Assembly: GCA_021234155.1 (NCBI GenBank)
Contig: JAJEKV010000002.1
Coordinates: 8,861,709-8,925,708 of the forward strand
Origin: Isoetes taiwanensis
Taxonomy: Eukaryota; Streptophyta; Lycopodiopsida; Isoetales; Isoetaceae
Reading direction: 5' to 3'
Length of the DNA stretch: 64,000 bases
Shown here: positions 24,347-34,638 of the stretch, piece after piece
Layout of the letters: each line of letters begins with the position of its first letter
Numbering within the stretch: the stretch's first letter is position 1
Notes under the pieces: model-generated
Database searches by the model: none
What the model saw: the letters and a program-made list of their open reading frames with translations, nothing else
What the model was told of the DNA's origin: nothing
Translations under genes and position numbers: made by a program

Positions 24347-25645
24347 TTGGAATGCACACAAAGCAAGCATCCAATATTCGTAAACGGCAAATCTGGCATG
24401 GGAAAGACTTTTCTCCTCAATTGCATATGCCTATTGATACGAGGAAATCAAAGCATCGTGCTTCCATGTGGCACGACAGCACTTACTGCTCTCCAATACC
24501 CAGGGGGACGGACTGCACACTCGCTTTTCCAAATTCCTGTTGTGGAAAATAATGCAGGTCTGCATTCATTACTAGAACGAGATTCAGGAGCGGCTCAACT
24601 CCTTATTGCCGTAAAGGTCATAATATGGAACGAATTTCCAATGGCTAATAAAGCAATAATAGAAAGCATGAACAACCTATTGCAACAACTATATAGAAAT
24701 AGTTTATCCTTTGGAGGTAGGCACTTTACGGCTTCCGAAGGTTTTAGACAAGTAGCACCATTAGTGAAAGGAGGAGGCAAAACCACAACAATCAATGCAT
24801 CTATAAAATCATCACCATTATGGCAAGCATTTAATGTGTTGAAGTTAGCGCAGCCAGTACGAAATGCAAGAGATTCTGAGCTCATGCATTATGTAGACAA
24901 CATAGGAGAAAACTGGGAGGAGACAACGGTCTCTCTAGACATATTTAATACGACCTTTGAGATTGTAGATGCGGAAATATTTCTCTATCTATCTGACATT
25001 GTGGAAAGCGTGCATTTTTGTCACCTATCAACAAGCATGCCAGCAATTTCATTGAGCATACATTAGTTTCTAATCGAAATAAGTCGTAGTACAGTCGCAA
25101 TCACATTAACGAACAAGACGGACCCATTCTCGATCACCCCTATGCAACGTCAGATTTTCTTAACAATTTCACGCACTCTGGCATTTCCGACCATGAGCTC
25201 AAACTCAAAGTAGGGGCAATATGCCACGTTATGAAGCGCCTTGATATAGAAAAAGGTCTCGTGAAAATTGCAAGGGTAATGATTACCTCAATGCATGACA
25301 AATTCGTAATGGCCGAAGTATTGGGTTCAACAGCACCATCAAATGATTGTACATATCCAATCTCTAGAGCCTTTTTTTTTTTTTTACCAACCAGAGAACT
25401 AGCCATGGACTATCCATAGACGTCAACTACCACTACGGCTGGCATATTCTACCACATTTAATAGTTGCCAAGGATTAACATTGGATCGTGTTGTACTTGA
25501 TTTGCGCGCGAATGTGTTTGTATATGGTCAATTATATACGGCACTCATGCATATACGAAAGGGGAAAGACGTGTTGATCCTCCTATCTTCTGAGAATACA
25601 ATGAAACGCACTGCAAATGTTATCTACAAAGAGCTTCTTTGCTGA
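24347..25645 (+). pseudogene. Helitron PIF1-like helicase relic
   Basis: The C-terminal helicase of a Helitron RepHel protein. The open frame 24347-25066 holds Walker A (VNGKSGMGKTFLLN), the block GRTAHSLFQIP, a Walker B-like VIIWNEFPMANK in which the usual Asp of WDE is Asn, EGFRQVAPL and a NMR-like PVRNARDSE. After a frameshift comes FLNNFTHSGISDHELKLKVGA (about 25160-25220), then RLDIEKGLVKIARVMI. A further shift at the T-run near 25371-25385 leads to the last motifs at 25421-25645: RLAYSTTFNSCQGLTLDRVV and YGQLYTALMHIRKGKDVLIL. The HUH Rep domain is not found upstream and no CTRR hairpin end was identified. At least two frameshifts make it non-functional. Confidence 0.85.
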
Positions 25646-26082
25646 GAAGGTACGTCTCCTTTGCCCTCCTTCTCTCTCTTTTTGGTTCGTATGATAGATG
25701 GTATTATATACAAAGACTTCGAAATACTCATCATGCATTCTTTTTTTTTATGAGGCTCGAAAAAAAATTAAGTAAATAATGAAGTGGCACTAAGAACGTC
25801 GTCTACAGATAGCTCATTTGCTAATAAGGTACGGTTTCTTCTCGTTATTTAGCCAGTTGCACGTTATTTTCTCGGCCTTTTTCTGCGGGTGAAGGTACAT
25901 CCTCTCTTCTCATACATACATGACAATGATAAGAAATTGGACTTCAGATAAGGTATGTTCTCTCTACCTTTTATGGGTACCACCATCTGCCCCTGTGATA
26001 CATAGTCTGATGTTCGATTACATGAGATTCCCCTCATCCGTATATTATCAAAATGATATAAATAGATAAATAAACAAATATA
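25646..26082. other. No supported gene
   Basis: Low-complexity, T-rich sequence after the helicase. The phrase of the helicase end (TGCTGAGAAGGTACGTCTCC) is echoed by similar -AAGGTACG- phrases at about 25828 and 25893, possibly decayed short repeats. Confidence 0.3.
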
Positions 26083-26477
26083 ATGGAAATGATATCAGGT
26101 GGCTCCGAACCTATTGACTATTATCAGGTGATACAAAAAAAAAAAAAAAATATCCATCGCGATGGCAGCCTAGTGGTCAAGTCATTGGTTATGGGCAACA
26201 CCCACCCAGGCTCAAAACCCACTGACTGTCATCGAATGATTCAAAGAGGAAAAAGGTATCCATCGCACTCGCAGACTAGTGGTCAAGCCATTGGTTATGG
26301 GCGTCCCCCACCCAGGCTCAAAAACCATTGTCTGCTATTGGATGGTGGCAAAAAAGAAGGAAAAAAAAAATCCATCGCACTCGCAGTCTAGTGATCAAGC
26401 TATTGGTTATGGGCAATCCCCACCCAGGCTCAAACCCACTGTTTGCCATCGGATGGTGGCAAAAAAGAAGAAGAAAT
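26083..26477 (+). mobile_element. Tandem array of tRNA-derived SINE monomers
   Basis: Three full monomers of 106-113 bp (26151-26256, 26257-26369, 26370-26477) follow a partial one (26083-26150). Each begins near ATCCATCGC and has an A-box-like segment (GCAGCCTAGTGGTCAAG or GCAGTCTAGTGATCAAG). Each then has CATTGGTTATGGGC, a B-box-like CAGGCTCAAAACCC, and ends in an A-rich linker. Spacing of A and B boxes fits a tRNA-derived polymerase III promoter. Monomers joined by A-tails suggest serial insertion into tails or a polymeric SINE. Confidence 0.7.
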
Positions 26478-26499
26478 GAAGGAATGCAGAAAATGTTAC

Positions 26500-26625
26500 A
26501 ATAATAAAAGTGGAAATCCTATGGTCATCGACCACAGCAACCATGTATCATATGGGCAGGAGAACACAAGGCAAAAGCACAGGTTCAAATCCGTGTGTTC
26601 TCAAACTACTAAATTATGCATGAGT
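26500..26625 (+). mobile_element. Possible second tRNA-like SINE fragment
   Basis: The string CACAGGTTCAAATCCGTGTG (about 26579-26598) is a good T-arm with a B box (GGTTCAAATCC). An A box at the proper distance is not clear. It follows directly after the SINE array. Confidence 0.35.
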
Positions 26626-26766
26626 TGCATATACTCATCGAAAATATCACAAGTACATTTCAAATCCTGTAAAGCTTTCCCATTAATTTGGCTTCATAGG
26701 AACATTGCATTATCAGACATTGGACATTAATTGGGGTCCAACTGTGTGGGTTTTAAACAAAAGAGA

Positions 26767-26812
26767 TGTTTGTCGCGGCCTTGGCCGCCGCGATAAATTT
26801 CTTGTAGAATAT
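26767..26812. repeat. CACTA-like terminal fragment, copy 1
   Basis: The sequence GCGGCCTTGGCCGCCGCGAT followed by AAATTTCTTGTAG resembles the right terminus of plant CACTA elements (TTTCTTGTAGTG). Its reverse complement matches 44628-44672. Only the terminus is recognised; no transposase is present. Confidence 0.4.
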
Positions 26813-27570
26813 AAATGTGTTGCAAGTACTTTGCGAAATATTGCAATTTTATGGGTTGTGTCATATGTACTTGATCCAATCCCTTACAAAATCTTGCAGT
26901 TTTATGGGTTTAGTTGTCTGGGGTAATGCCATAGAAACAAGAGATGTGGTATTAAGCACTTTGTTTGACACAGGGAAAGAAGATACAGTGCAACTCTAAG
27001 TTTTTTCCTTGGCTTGCAATTGTATGTTTTCATTTGCATGAGATTCGCTTATGCATTTCTCATTCCATTATGAAGCAATTGAGATAGGCTAAAATATTAA
27101 AAGGAGCTTATGGACTGTGGTTTTAAAAGTGAAATCTCCAAAAACTTAAAAAGAAGGGTTTCAGACTTGCAACTTATTACATCTACAACTAAGTCAAATT
27201 CAAATGTCATTGAAGGTCATATATAGAAAGAATGAATGTAGAAAATAGAGAAGGAAAAAGATTAGCCCATATGATTTTAGATATTGGCATGGTGTGGTAA
27301 TGCTAAAGTGATAAATTTCCACCATTTAGTCCTTTTTGTACTGACACCCAACTCATAAACTGCAACCATAGTCGCATTGAGCGAGGAGTCCTCAATCAAA
27401 GCCCCATATAAACACACTCTTAGTTATGTGTGGCAACGCCCGGCACAACATTTACTAGTTATGCCTATTTTTTGAATTTCACCCTTGACCATATAAATAT
27501 TGAGCGCCATATATATTGGCCACCGTTACGTCATCCCATGCCCCCATATCATGATGCCCCTTTTCTAGGG
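26813..27570. other. No supported gene
   Basis: AT-rich spacer. Nothing recognisable apart from two similar phrases around GCAATTTTATGGG and GCAGTTTTATGGG. Confidence 0.3.
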
Positions 27571-27641
27571 GTCATCAACGACGACCCCATTATGGGGCAT
27601 CAACGATGACCCCATTATGGGGCATCAACGATGACCCCATT
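27571..27641. repeat. 25-bp minisatellite
   Basis: About three copies of a 25-bp unit containing the palindrome GACCCCATTATGGGGC (starts at 27583, 27608 and 27633). The unit is nearly invariant. Confidence 0.85.
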
Positions 27642-27699
27642 CAGATTCAGGTTATATTTCATATGAGATCATATTTCATTCTTAAAAACAAATAAATCA

Positions 27700-29239
27700 G
27701 TTTATATTTCATAAGGAAGGAAGGAAGGAAGGAAGAAAGGAAGTATATTTAACGTCCACGGAGGCCAACTGGCCTATGAGACGGTTACAATATCAGATAG
27801 TATCCAAACACAAAAGAAAACTACAAAAGCCCTATACAATGTGTCTCTACCACTGGGACGAAAAAACCCCCCATCTGGGAGGAAAAACCCTTGTAGTGGG
27901 CGCAAATTCCCTATCTGGGCGCTCAAATTCCATGTGCTGTGAGGGACCCTCTGACGGTGGAGACTTGCAGAATGTAGGACGCAAGACGTGCAACCATTGG
28001 TGAAGCCAGCAATTGATGAATTGCTATCTAAGAGCATCTGAGATCGGCATGAGCTGCTCGGATGTGTGCATATGCCGGACACTCCTGTAGAGCATGGTGT
28101 TCATCTTCTACTATCTACATGTGGCAACACTGGCATAGTCTCTCATGCCGGGGGATTCTCTGCCTTCCATCCGTGCCCGCCACCCGCTCTCAATGCGAGA
28201 TGGTGGGACCCTGTCCTCATTGCAGCTATGGCTCTCCGTTTCTTGGTAGAGATGTGTGCCTTGAAATATCGGTGTGGGCCATATTCTAGCAACGGATTAA
28301 CCTGCGTGTGGTAGTGCTCTGTTTTGGGCTTCGCAAGAGTGAGCACATCCCACAGAGAGGCAACAAAGCGATCATTCAAATGCAGCTCCTGTTCCCCGAT
28401 ATCCAGCATAGCCATAATTTGTTGGTAGTCTATGGACCATCTTGCGAACCACCCCTTACAATGCTCCTGCCACACTCTCTTCAGTCGTTGTGGCCCTTGT
28501 GCCAATAACAGAGCCCGGGGAGGGAGACGTTGTGCATCCATTCCGTCAACCTTATGGAAATACACAAGGTGCTTGCGCATAGCGTGAATCTTTCGCAGGG
28601 CCAAAACCCGTCTCATACAGCAAAATTGTATAAGGCGTCGTGTCCCTGAAGCCTAGGTTGTATGTCAAGAAAGCCTTCTATACCCTCTCTAGCTTATCCC
28701 AGGTGTTCTTGCTAATCGCTGGACCCCGCACCTCTACCCCATACAAAAGAATATCGTTCAACGAGTCGTGGAATGGTGTGCTTTTATGTGCTTAATCGCA
28801 GATCTATCCTCAGCCGGCTATTCGCGCATTGCATCACGTGGCTTTCCATCCAATCCATCCCTGCAACAACCCTTCTTCCTACACACCATCCCATAGCATG
28901 TTAGCGAAAAATCGATTCCCGATACTTAAAGGTCCTTACAACATCCATCCTTTGTCCTCTCGTAATAGAAGTCCCGATATCATGTCATACGGGCAGGATT
29001 GCCGCCCTTTGGTTTTCTCCGGGTTCATGGTCATTCCTGCCATGTCACAGAATCCACTGAGAACGTCTAGATGTTCCTGCATACTCCTAGATGTATGGGA
29101 CAATAAGCCCACATCGTCTGCATAGAGCAACTATTTTATTGTATATGCCTCTGGCAACTGTGGGCCACCACCTCCATGTTCTTGCATCCAGGTCTTCAAC
29201 TTGTCGATATAGAGTCCAAAAAGCGTATAAGAGAACATA
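27700..29239 (-). mobile_element. LINE copy T2, 5'-truncated, with target-site duplication
   Basis: A 1.54-kb minus-strand insertion bracketed by a 24/25-bp duplication beginning TTCATTCTTAAAA (27675-27699 and 29240-29263, differing by one A). It contains the RT catalytic block LYADDVGLLSHTSRSMQEHL (near 29125) and NPEKTKG. The C-terminal region around 28620-28150 reads HLVYFHKVDGMDAQRLP, DRFVASLWDVLTLAKPKTEH and KKRRAIAAMRTGSHHL. The 3' end has GTCCACGG on the plus strand and a (GGAA)n tail. T4 at 32.58 kb is a shorter copy of the same subfamily. Frameshifted between RT and C-terminus. Confidence 0.85.
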
Positions 29240-29503
29240 TTCATTCTTAAAACAAATAAATCATGCATTTTTATGATTGTAGTGGCCGCTTCAAATTTTC
29301 TAGTACCTCTATCTAGATAATTTTCCAGTGTATGCCATGCTCGACCAAATTTTGCATATAAGCTAATGAGTATTGCCGAATTTTGTATACAAAATCTAAA
29401 ATTCCTACCAGATATACTACATACTTAGAAGTCATATTTAAAGACAAAATTTATAACTCCTATTCTTCGTGTGATGCATGCTCTCCATTTATTGCCCCCT
29501 CCT

Positions 29504-29618
29504 CTATTCTATTCTATTCTATTCTATTCTATTCTATTCTATTCTATTCTATTCTATTCTATTCTATTCTATTCTATTCTATTCTATTCTATTCTATTCT
29601 ATTCTATTCTATTCTATT
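29504..29618. repeat. (ATTCT)n microsatellite
   Basis: About 23 uninterrupted pentanucleotide copies, the same unit that forms the tails of LINE copies T5, T6 and T7. No LINE 3' end is attached here. Confidence 0.95.
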
Positions 29619-29811
29619 GGTGTGCAAGTATCATGTTAGTTTAAGTAATATATTGTTCTTTTAAAAGTGCACCCCCCTTTACTAATTTAACGTATATAGA
29701 TGTAACCAGGAATAGGTTCCAGACATCATTCCCAATCACTTATAAAGTTATATGGGCCGGCCTAGCTTGGTTCCATTGTGATTTACCCAGTACCTATCAT
29801 AGTAAGATAAG

Positions 29812-30742
29812 ATAAGATAAGATAATTTTTTACGTCCACGGGAACCCAACGGGTTATGGGACGGCACATGCAAGGGCAACAGCCCATCTAAAACTTGGGG
29901 ACTAGGCCCCATCACCAAACACAATAACCAAATATTAAAAGGCTACCAAGAATAAGATAAGATAATGCTAATGCTAGTAGTAAATTTATGCTTCTAAAAT
30001 TATCTAGACATAGCCAGTCCAAGGATTGGAAGGCCATTGATCTAGAATAATTCTTTGCGCCTCCCACATTAATTTGCCCATTTCTTTTTCGGTGGGCTGC
30101 CCTCACCTTGCGTGAGCTCCTCCTTACGGTTACACAATTGAAGAGGGGAGAGGTCCTCCCTTGATCGAAAACTAGTCCCTCTCGAGATGGTTTCCATGTT
30201 TGAAGAACATGTAAGCGGCTAAGAGTGTCTTGAAACCGAACCAAAAGATGGCGAGGACGATCGTCTTCTTGCCTCCCACCCCTAGTAGCGGAGACAACTC
30301 CACCAGCCTTCACATGCATGACATCGGTGAAAAAATGCAAAGCAAAGATCCATATCGGAAAGGGCATCATCTTACGCCTCAACCCCCTATATACGCAAGT
30401 TCGGGGCTCCTAGTAACGAAGATACCGAGGGAGCCCGCTCTGTCTGCTAGGGGCTGGCGCTCACTGCCTCCGGTCCCCTTGGGATTGTGGAGATGTCTGT
30501 ACGCCCACCTCAACATGTTCCCTTTCCAATGTCTGCACTTCCGCTCCAACATAATGTTTCTTCTGTGGCTGTAATTCTGTATCTAGTGTCTGTACTGAGG
30601 CATCACTTGTGCCCACATACTGGGCTTTAGGGTCTGGAAGGAAGGCATGTATTAACTGTAATAAGTGTGTCCATCTCTCAATAGACACGATCATAGATGT
30701 GGTCGTCATTCCTCCCTCAGACACCATGAGTTCAGGAAGCAT
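29812..30742 (-). mobile_element. LINE-derived element T3 carrying only an ORF1-like frame
   Basis: On the minus strand one frame runs from 30742 to 29912 with two in-frame stops (TGA near 30461, TAG near 30410). The first part has three VQT phrases (DASVQT, GAEVQT, VGVQTSP). The second part (from about 30382) reads RPRHLLVRFQDTLSRLHVLQ, followed by an Arg-rich segment, resembling the RNA-binding half of L1-type ORF1 proteins. No RT follows. Instead the sequence goes within 100 bp to GTCCCATAACCCGTTGGG and TTCCCGTGGACGTAAAAAAT plus (TTATC)n, the same kind of 3' end as the other T copies. I infer a non-autonomous ORF1-only derivative. Confidence 0.55.
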
Positions 30743-31654
30743 AACACTATTATAATTGATAACGCTTACAAGTGTTATTTCAACTCAAAGAATGCTATTA
30801 TTGTCAAAACCTATCCTCAACAAGACTACGAAACAAATAAGTGGTTGTCCTATGATCTCCTTCACATGCTACCAATTTGTCTATTTTCCATACTTGTACT
30901 TGATTTATTGAGGACCTATCTGGATCACCAGCAAGTTGATGAAGAGAGAAGCGCAATAATGAGAGCAATGAACGTGAAATTAAATGATGACTGATTTCTT
31001 TTTTTGATTGTTGAACAAAATATGAATATGGAGTCGAAATGTTTTGTGTATAATGTATAATGTTTTTTATGTAGCCCAAATTTTTTGTGTATAATGGGTA
31101 GGCCAATTGCCTCAGGGCCTTTCTCGACTAGCTAGCCTAGAAAGGCAGCTTATTCAAAATACGAGAAATGTAGCCCAATTGTTTGAGCACCTTTATAGGT
31201 TAAAATGGCAATTCAAAAGTCAGAGACAAGGATCTAGACAATGGTATTTATGCATGAACAAAGCAACTTTCAGATGACAGAAGGAGATCAAAACACTATT
31301 GGAAATAAAAATCATAATAAATTGATTAAAAGGGGAGTTGTATTTTACTTGGAAACAATATACCAAGAGAACTTGAATAAGTTCAGATGCTTGAATGCCA
31401 TCCTGCCAAATCTCCTACTACATCTGGTTTAAAAATTAGCAGTAGAATGTGCCCTAAGTCCTCATTGGAAGAAAAGGAAATGAGAACAAAATTTTATAGG
31501 AACTAGTCGTCAGTTTATTGTACTATGTAAATTGTACTAGGTCGAATATCACCTACATTGTCAACTTACGCAATAGATTTAGCAACAATCCAAGCATATA
31601 ACATTAGGACGAGTTATCATGGTATTCATTTCACACAAAATCAGAAAAGTTAGT
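30743..31654. other. No supported gene
   Basis: AT-rich sequence. It may include the 5' side of the copia relic that follows, but I could not read pol motifs here. Confidence 0.3.
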
Positions 31655-32105
31655 TGATTGTGTATGTAGATGCTGACTATAGAGGACATATAGATGATAG
31701 AATAGAATAGATAGAAAAATGTACATTGAAAGGTTGGGAACACGGCCATATCATGGGCAAGCAAAAAGGGAGAATGCATGGCAAAATTGAATGCAAAAAT
31801 AGAATATGTGGAAATATCTTTGGCAGCATTGAAGACATATGGCTACAAACAATGCTTAGGGAAGGATAAGGAAGTCGCGTTACTTTATTGTGATAATAAA
31901 GGTGGAGTGGCAATGAGTAGAATCCTACTTGCCACTCTATAACAACACATATAAAGCATCACTTTATAAGGCAAGGGAGAAATTAAAGAGAAATACATCC
32001 CAACAAAATTGCAATATGGAGACATGCTTACAAATATTTTAACAGAAGCCAATTTGCATTTGGCTAAACAACAAAAAGGAGTCTTGAAGGGGAAGAGTTT
32101 TAGAT
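31655..32105 (+). pseudogene. Ty1/copia RNase H and pol end relic
   Basis: Across frames: VYVDADYRGHIDDR (31661), an EAEYV-equivalent region with EYVEISLAALKTYGYKQCL near 31800, then LLYCDNKGGVAMS (about 31883). The terminal piece EKYIPTKLQYGDMLTNILTE, with HLAKQQKGVLKGKSF, ends near 32103. The order D-ADY, EAEY, DN, then the D-LTK-like end is that of copia RNase H. A purine-rich run TTGAAGGGGAAGAG (about 32083) could be the polypurine tract. Stops and frameshifts abound and no LTR was identified. Confidence 0.7.
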
Positions 32106-32576
32106 ATTGACAGCCTATACACACACTACACATGGGGTAATCTGAGCAGTTAATTTGAAAAGCCAAATGTAAATCCTATGATGGAGGTGCAAAACTGGCA
32201 AAGGGCATCTAAAAAAGACTCAATCCAAAAAGGGGAGCGGCGATCGTTCTTGAGTATGCAAATTTGGATTGCATTAGATTGTGTCGATTATGATTGGGGT
32301 GTTGAAGAACTGCCTGTGAGGAAATGTCATCGACCCTTTAAAAACAAATAACTATTTTACACTTTTCACAGTTTTACAAGGCTTTTTAACATGCAAAATG
32401 GCTCCAGTTCTGATCTCTCTCTCCTTTTCTCTTTCCTTTTGCTTGTTTTATTTAGGCCTTTGCATTGCAGAAGGTTCTTCGGAATCTTCTAGGTTAAAGG
32501 CCATTATTCCATTTTAATTGTAAACACTTGCTTAAATCAATGGTGCCGCACAAAATCAATTTTATTCCGAAGCAAG
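32106..32576. other. No supported gene
   Basis: Possibly LTR sequence of the copia relic; nothing else recognised. Confidence 0.3.
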
Positions 32577-32954
32577 AAGGAAGGAAGGAAGGAAGGAAGT
32601 ATATTTTAACGTCCACGGAGGCCAACTGGCCTATGAGACGGTTATAGACATACAATATATCGGCTAGTATCCAAACACAAAAGAAAACCACCAAAGCCCT
32701 ATACAATGTGTCCCTACCACTGGGACGAAAAAACCCCCCCATGTGGGAGGAAAAACCCTTGTAGTAGGCGTTCAAATTCCCTATCGGGGCGCTCAAATTA
32801 CCTGTCTGACGGTGGAAACTTGCAGAATGTAGGACGCGAGACGTGCAACCATTGGCGAAGCCAGCAGTTGATGAATTGCTATCTCAGAGCATCTGAGATC
32901 GGCATGAGCGGCATGGATGTGTGCATATGCCGGGCACTCCTGTAGAGCATGGTG
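32577..32954 (-). mobile_element. LINE copy T4, short 5'-truncated
   Basis: Starts on the plus strand with (GGAA)n then GTCCACGGAGGCCAACTGGC, and matches T2 (27.71-28.09 kb) almost throughout to GCACTCCTGTAGAGCATGGTG. There the match stops abruptly at 32954, the expected 5' truncation point. Confidence 0.85.
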
Positions 32955-33864
32955 AAAAGGATAAGTTCAAAATTTGATGCTAGAATATGGCAATAGTGCC
33001 ATTGTAGCTTGGAATAGACGAAAATCAAAGCAAATTGACCTAACTTTCATCGTAGCCACAATCCAACAGGAGAAATTGCAATGAAATAATGGTGCAAATA
33101 GAATCATGGGACGAAAAATCACAAACAAAATAGAAATGAACGCGCCAAAATGGGAAATGAGCTCTCTTGTAAACCGAAAAAAAAAGGGGGGGAAATCAAG
33201 AATCTAAAAGAATAACCAGTTGTGTTTTTGTTCTTGAGTGGTTGAATATGAGAGATTGGCTGTTTGTGGGGGTTTTGGCCGAAATCCAAATTGCCAATAA
33301 CATGTAAAACCATAGTTCAATCAAATTTAAAATCCAATATCATACACTTCGTTATCATTGTTTCTCCAATGATTACAAATAACACCAACAGAAACTGAAA
33401 ATTCATAGCTAGATAATTGAAGATAAAATTTGAGCTTACCTGAAGATCCTTCGTCATCTCTCCCAACCAGATAAGGGAGATACTGAGTTATGTTCTTTTG
33501 AGATACCTGGTTGCTAGATGCCCAAATATCTGGCCACAAAAAACATGCCACTTGCCAAAAAACATATCACATGTGCATCGCGCATGCGACGCATTCCCAC
33601 GTGCATGCCAAAAACAAACTTTGGAAACCAACATGAAAAAAAAGGCCTTCGTAGCTTTCTGGGCCTTCTTAGCTTTCTGGTAGGTGACACAGGAGTCTTC
33701 AAGCTTACACCTGCTCTTCCAAAATTGCAACACCCCAAAGTTTGAGAGCTAAAAAGTTCAAACAGCGCCCTCGCCTCGTAAATAAGCCCAAAATATTTGT
33801 ATATAAAGCAATATCTCAAAACTTAAAAGACATACATTTCTGAGCCAAATCAGAAGGCCTTACT
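32955..33864. other. No recognised gene
   Basis: Short overlapping open frames on both strands at 33490-33820 have no family signature. The DNA is otherwise AT-rich. Confidence 0.3.
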
Positions 33865-33895
33865 CCTAAACCCACAAACTTTGATGCTGATTTTT

Positions 33896-33995
33896 CCCTC
33901 GAAAACCCTTTGAGGCGGGGGTTTTTTAATCCTGACAGTAATTCCCATGGGCCAATTAGTCTCCGTGGACGATAAAAAATCTATTCTATTCTATT
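33896..33995 (+). mobile_element. LINE copy T5, 100-bp 3' fragment with target duplication
   Basis: Only the last 100 bp of a T-family LINE: CTCGAAAACCC, the GGGTTTT arm, TTAGTCTCCGTGGACGATAA and an (ATTCT)n tail. The flanks 33865-33895 and 33996-34026 are a 31-bp duplication (CC/TTAAA-CCACAAACTTT and onwards) with three to four mismatches. Confidence 0.85.
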
Positions 33996-34638
33996 CTTAA
34001 ATCCACAAACTTTAATACTGATTTTTCCAACTGCAAGTTAGAACATTCTCGGAAGTCATGATTCCCAAGTAAAAGAAGAATATTGGAATTCAAAGCCATC
34101 CCACCACTTCCTGCTCACGTACCGAATTCACGATGCCAACATCATGTTTATACTTACATACCTCTTCTAAAATCACGCAGACTTATATATAGGCCTAACT
34201 AAAAAATTTAGGCAAACGTTTCCTTTATCGTGTTTTATGAGTATACTTCCTAAAAATCACCCCACCTTTTGTACAATTAAAAAATTTAAAATTTTTTTAG
34301 ATAGCCCACAAAAAAAAAATGCTCCAACATAAGATATGATTAATAACAGAACCATGACACTTCGAAATGGTCCTCAACTTCATCTAAAATGGCAATTTGG
34401 AATAGCTACATAAACAGCTCTTTATTAGCTAATCCATGCTCAAGGTTCCTCTGCCGTTCATCGAGCTCCCTCTCCTATTACAATACATTGCCACAAGGCT
34501 CAATGTGAGTCATGTTTCTATACATATACAGACATATAGCACAGGCTATAATAAGCATTTTCCTTAAAACTTTACAATTCTATACTGGTTATGTACAAAG
34601 CCAGCTTTGGCTGTACAAGAGAATGGAAGCAGTCCATC

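Noticed and set aside
27571-27641. CRISPR-like array
   Set aside because: The 25-bp units are directly tandem with no unique spacers: a minisatellite.
29383-29664. Protein with repeated SILFY
   Set aside because: It is the translation of the (ATTCT)n microsatellite.
33488-33819. Cys- and Lys/Arg-rich frames on both strands
   Set aside because: Overlapping frames on both strands with no family signature; no evidence that either is coding.
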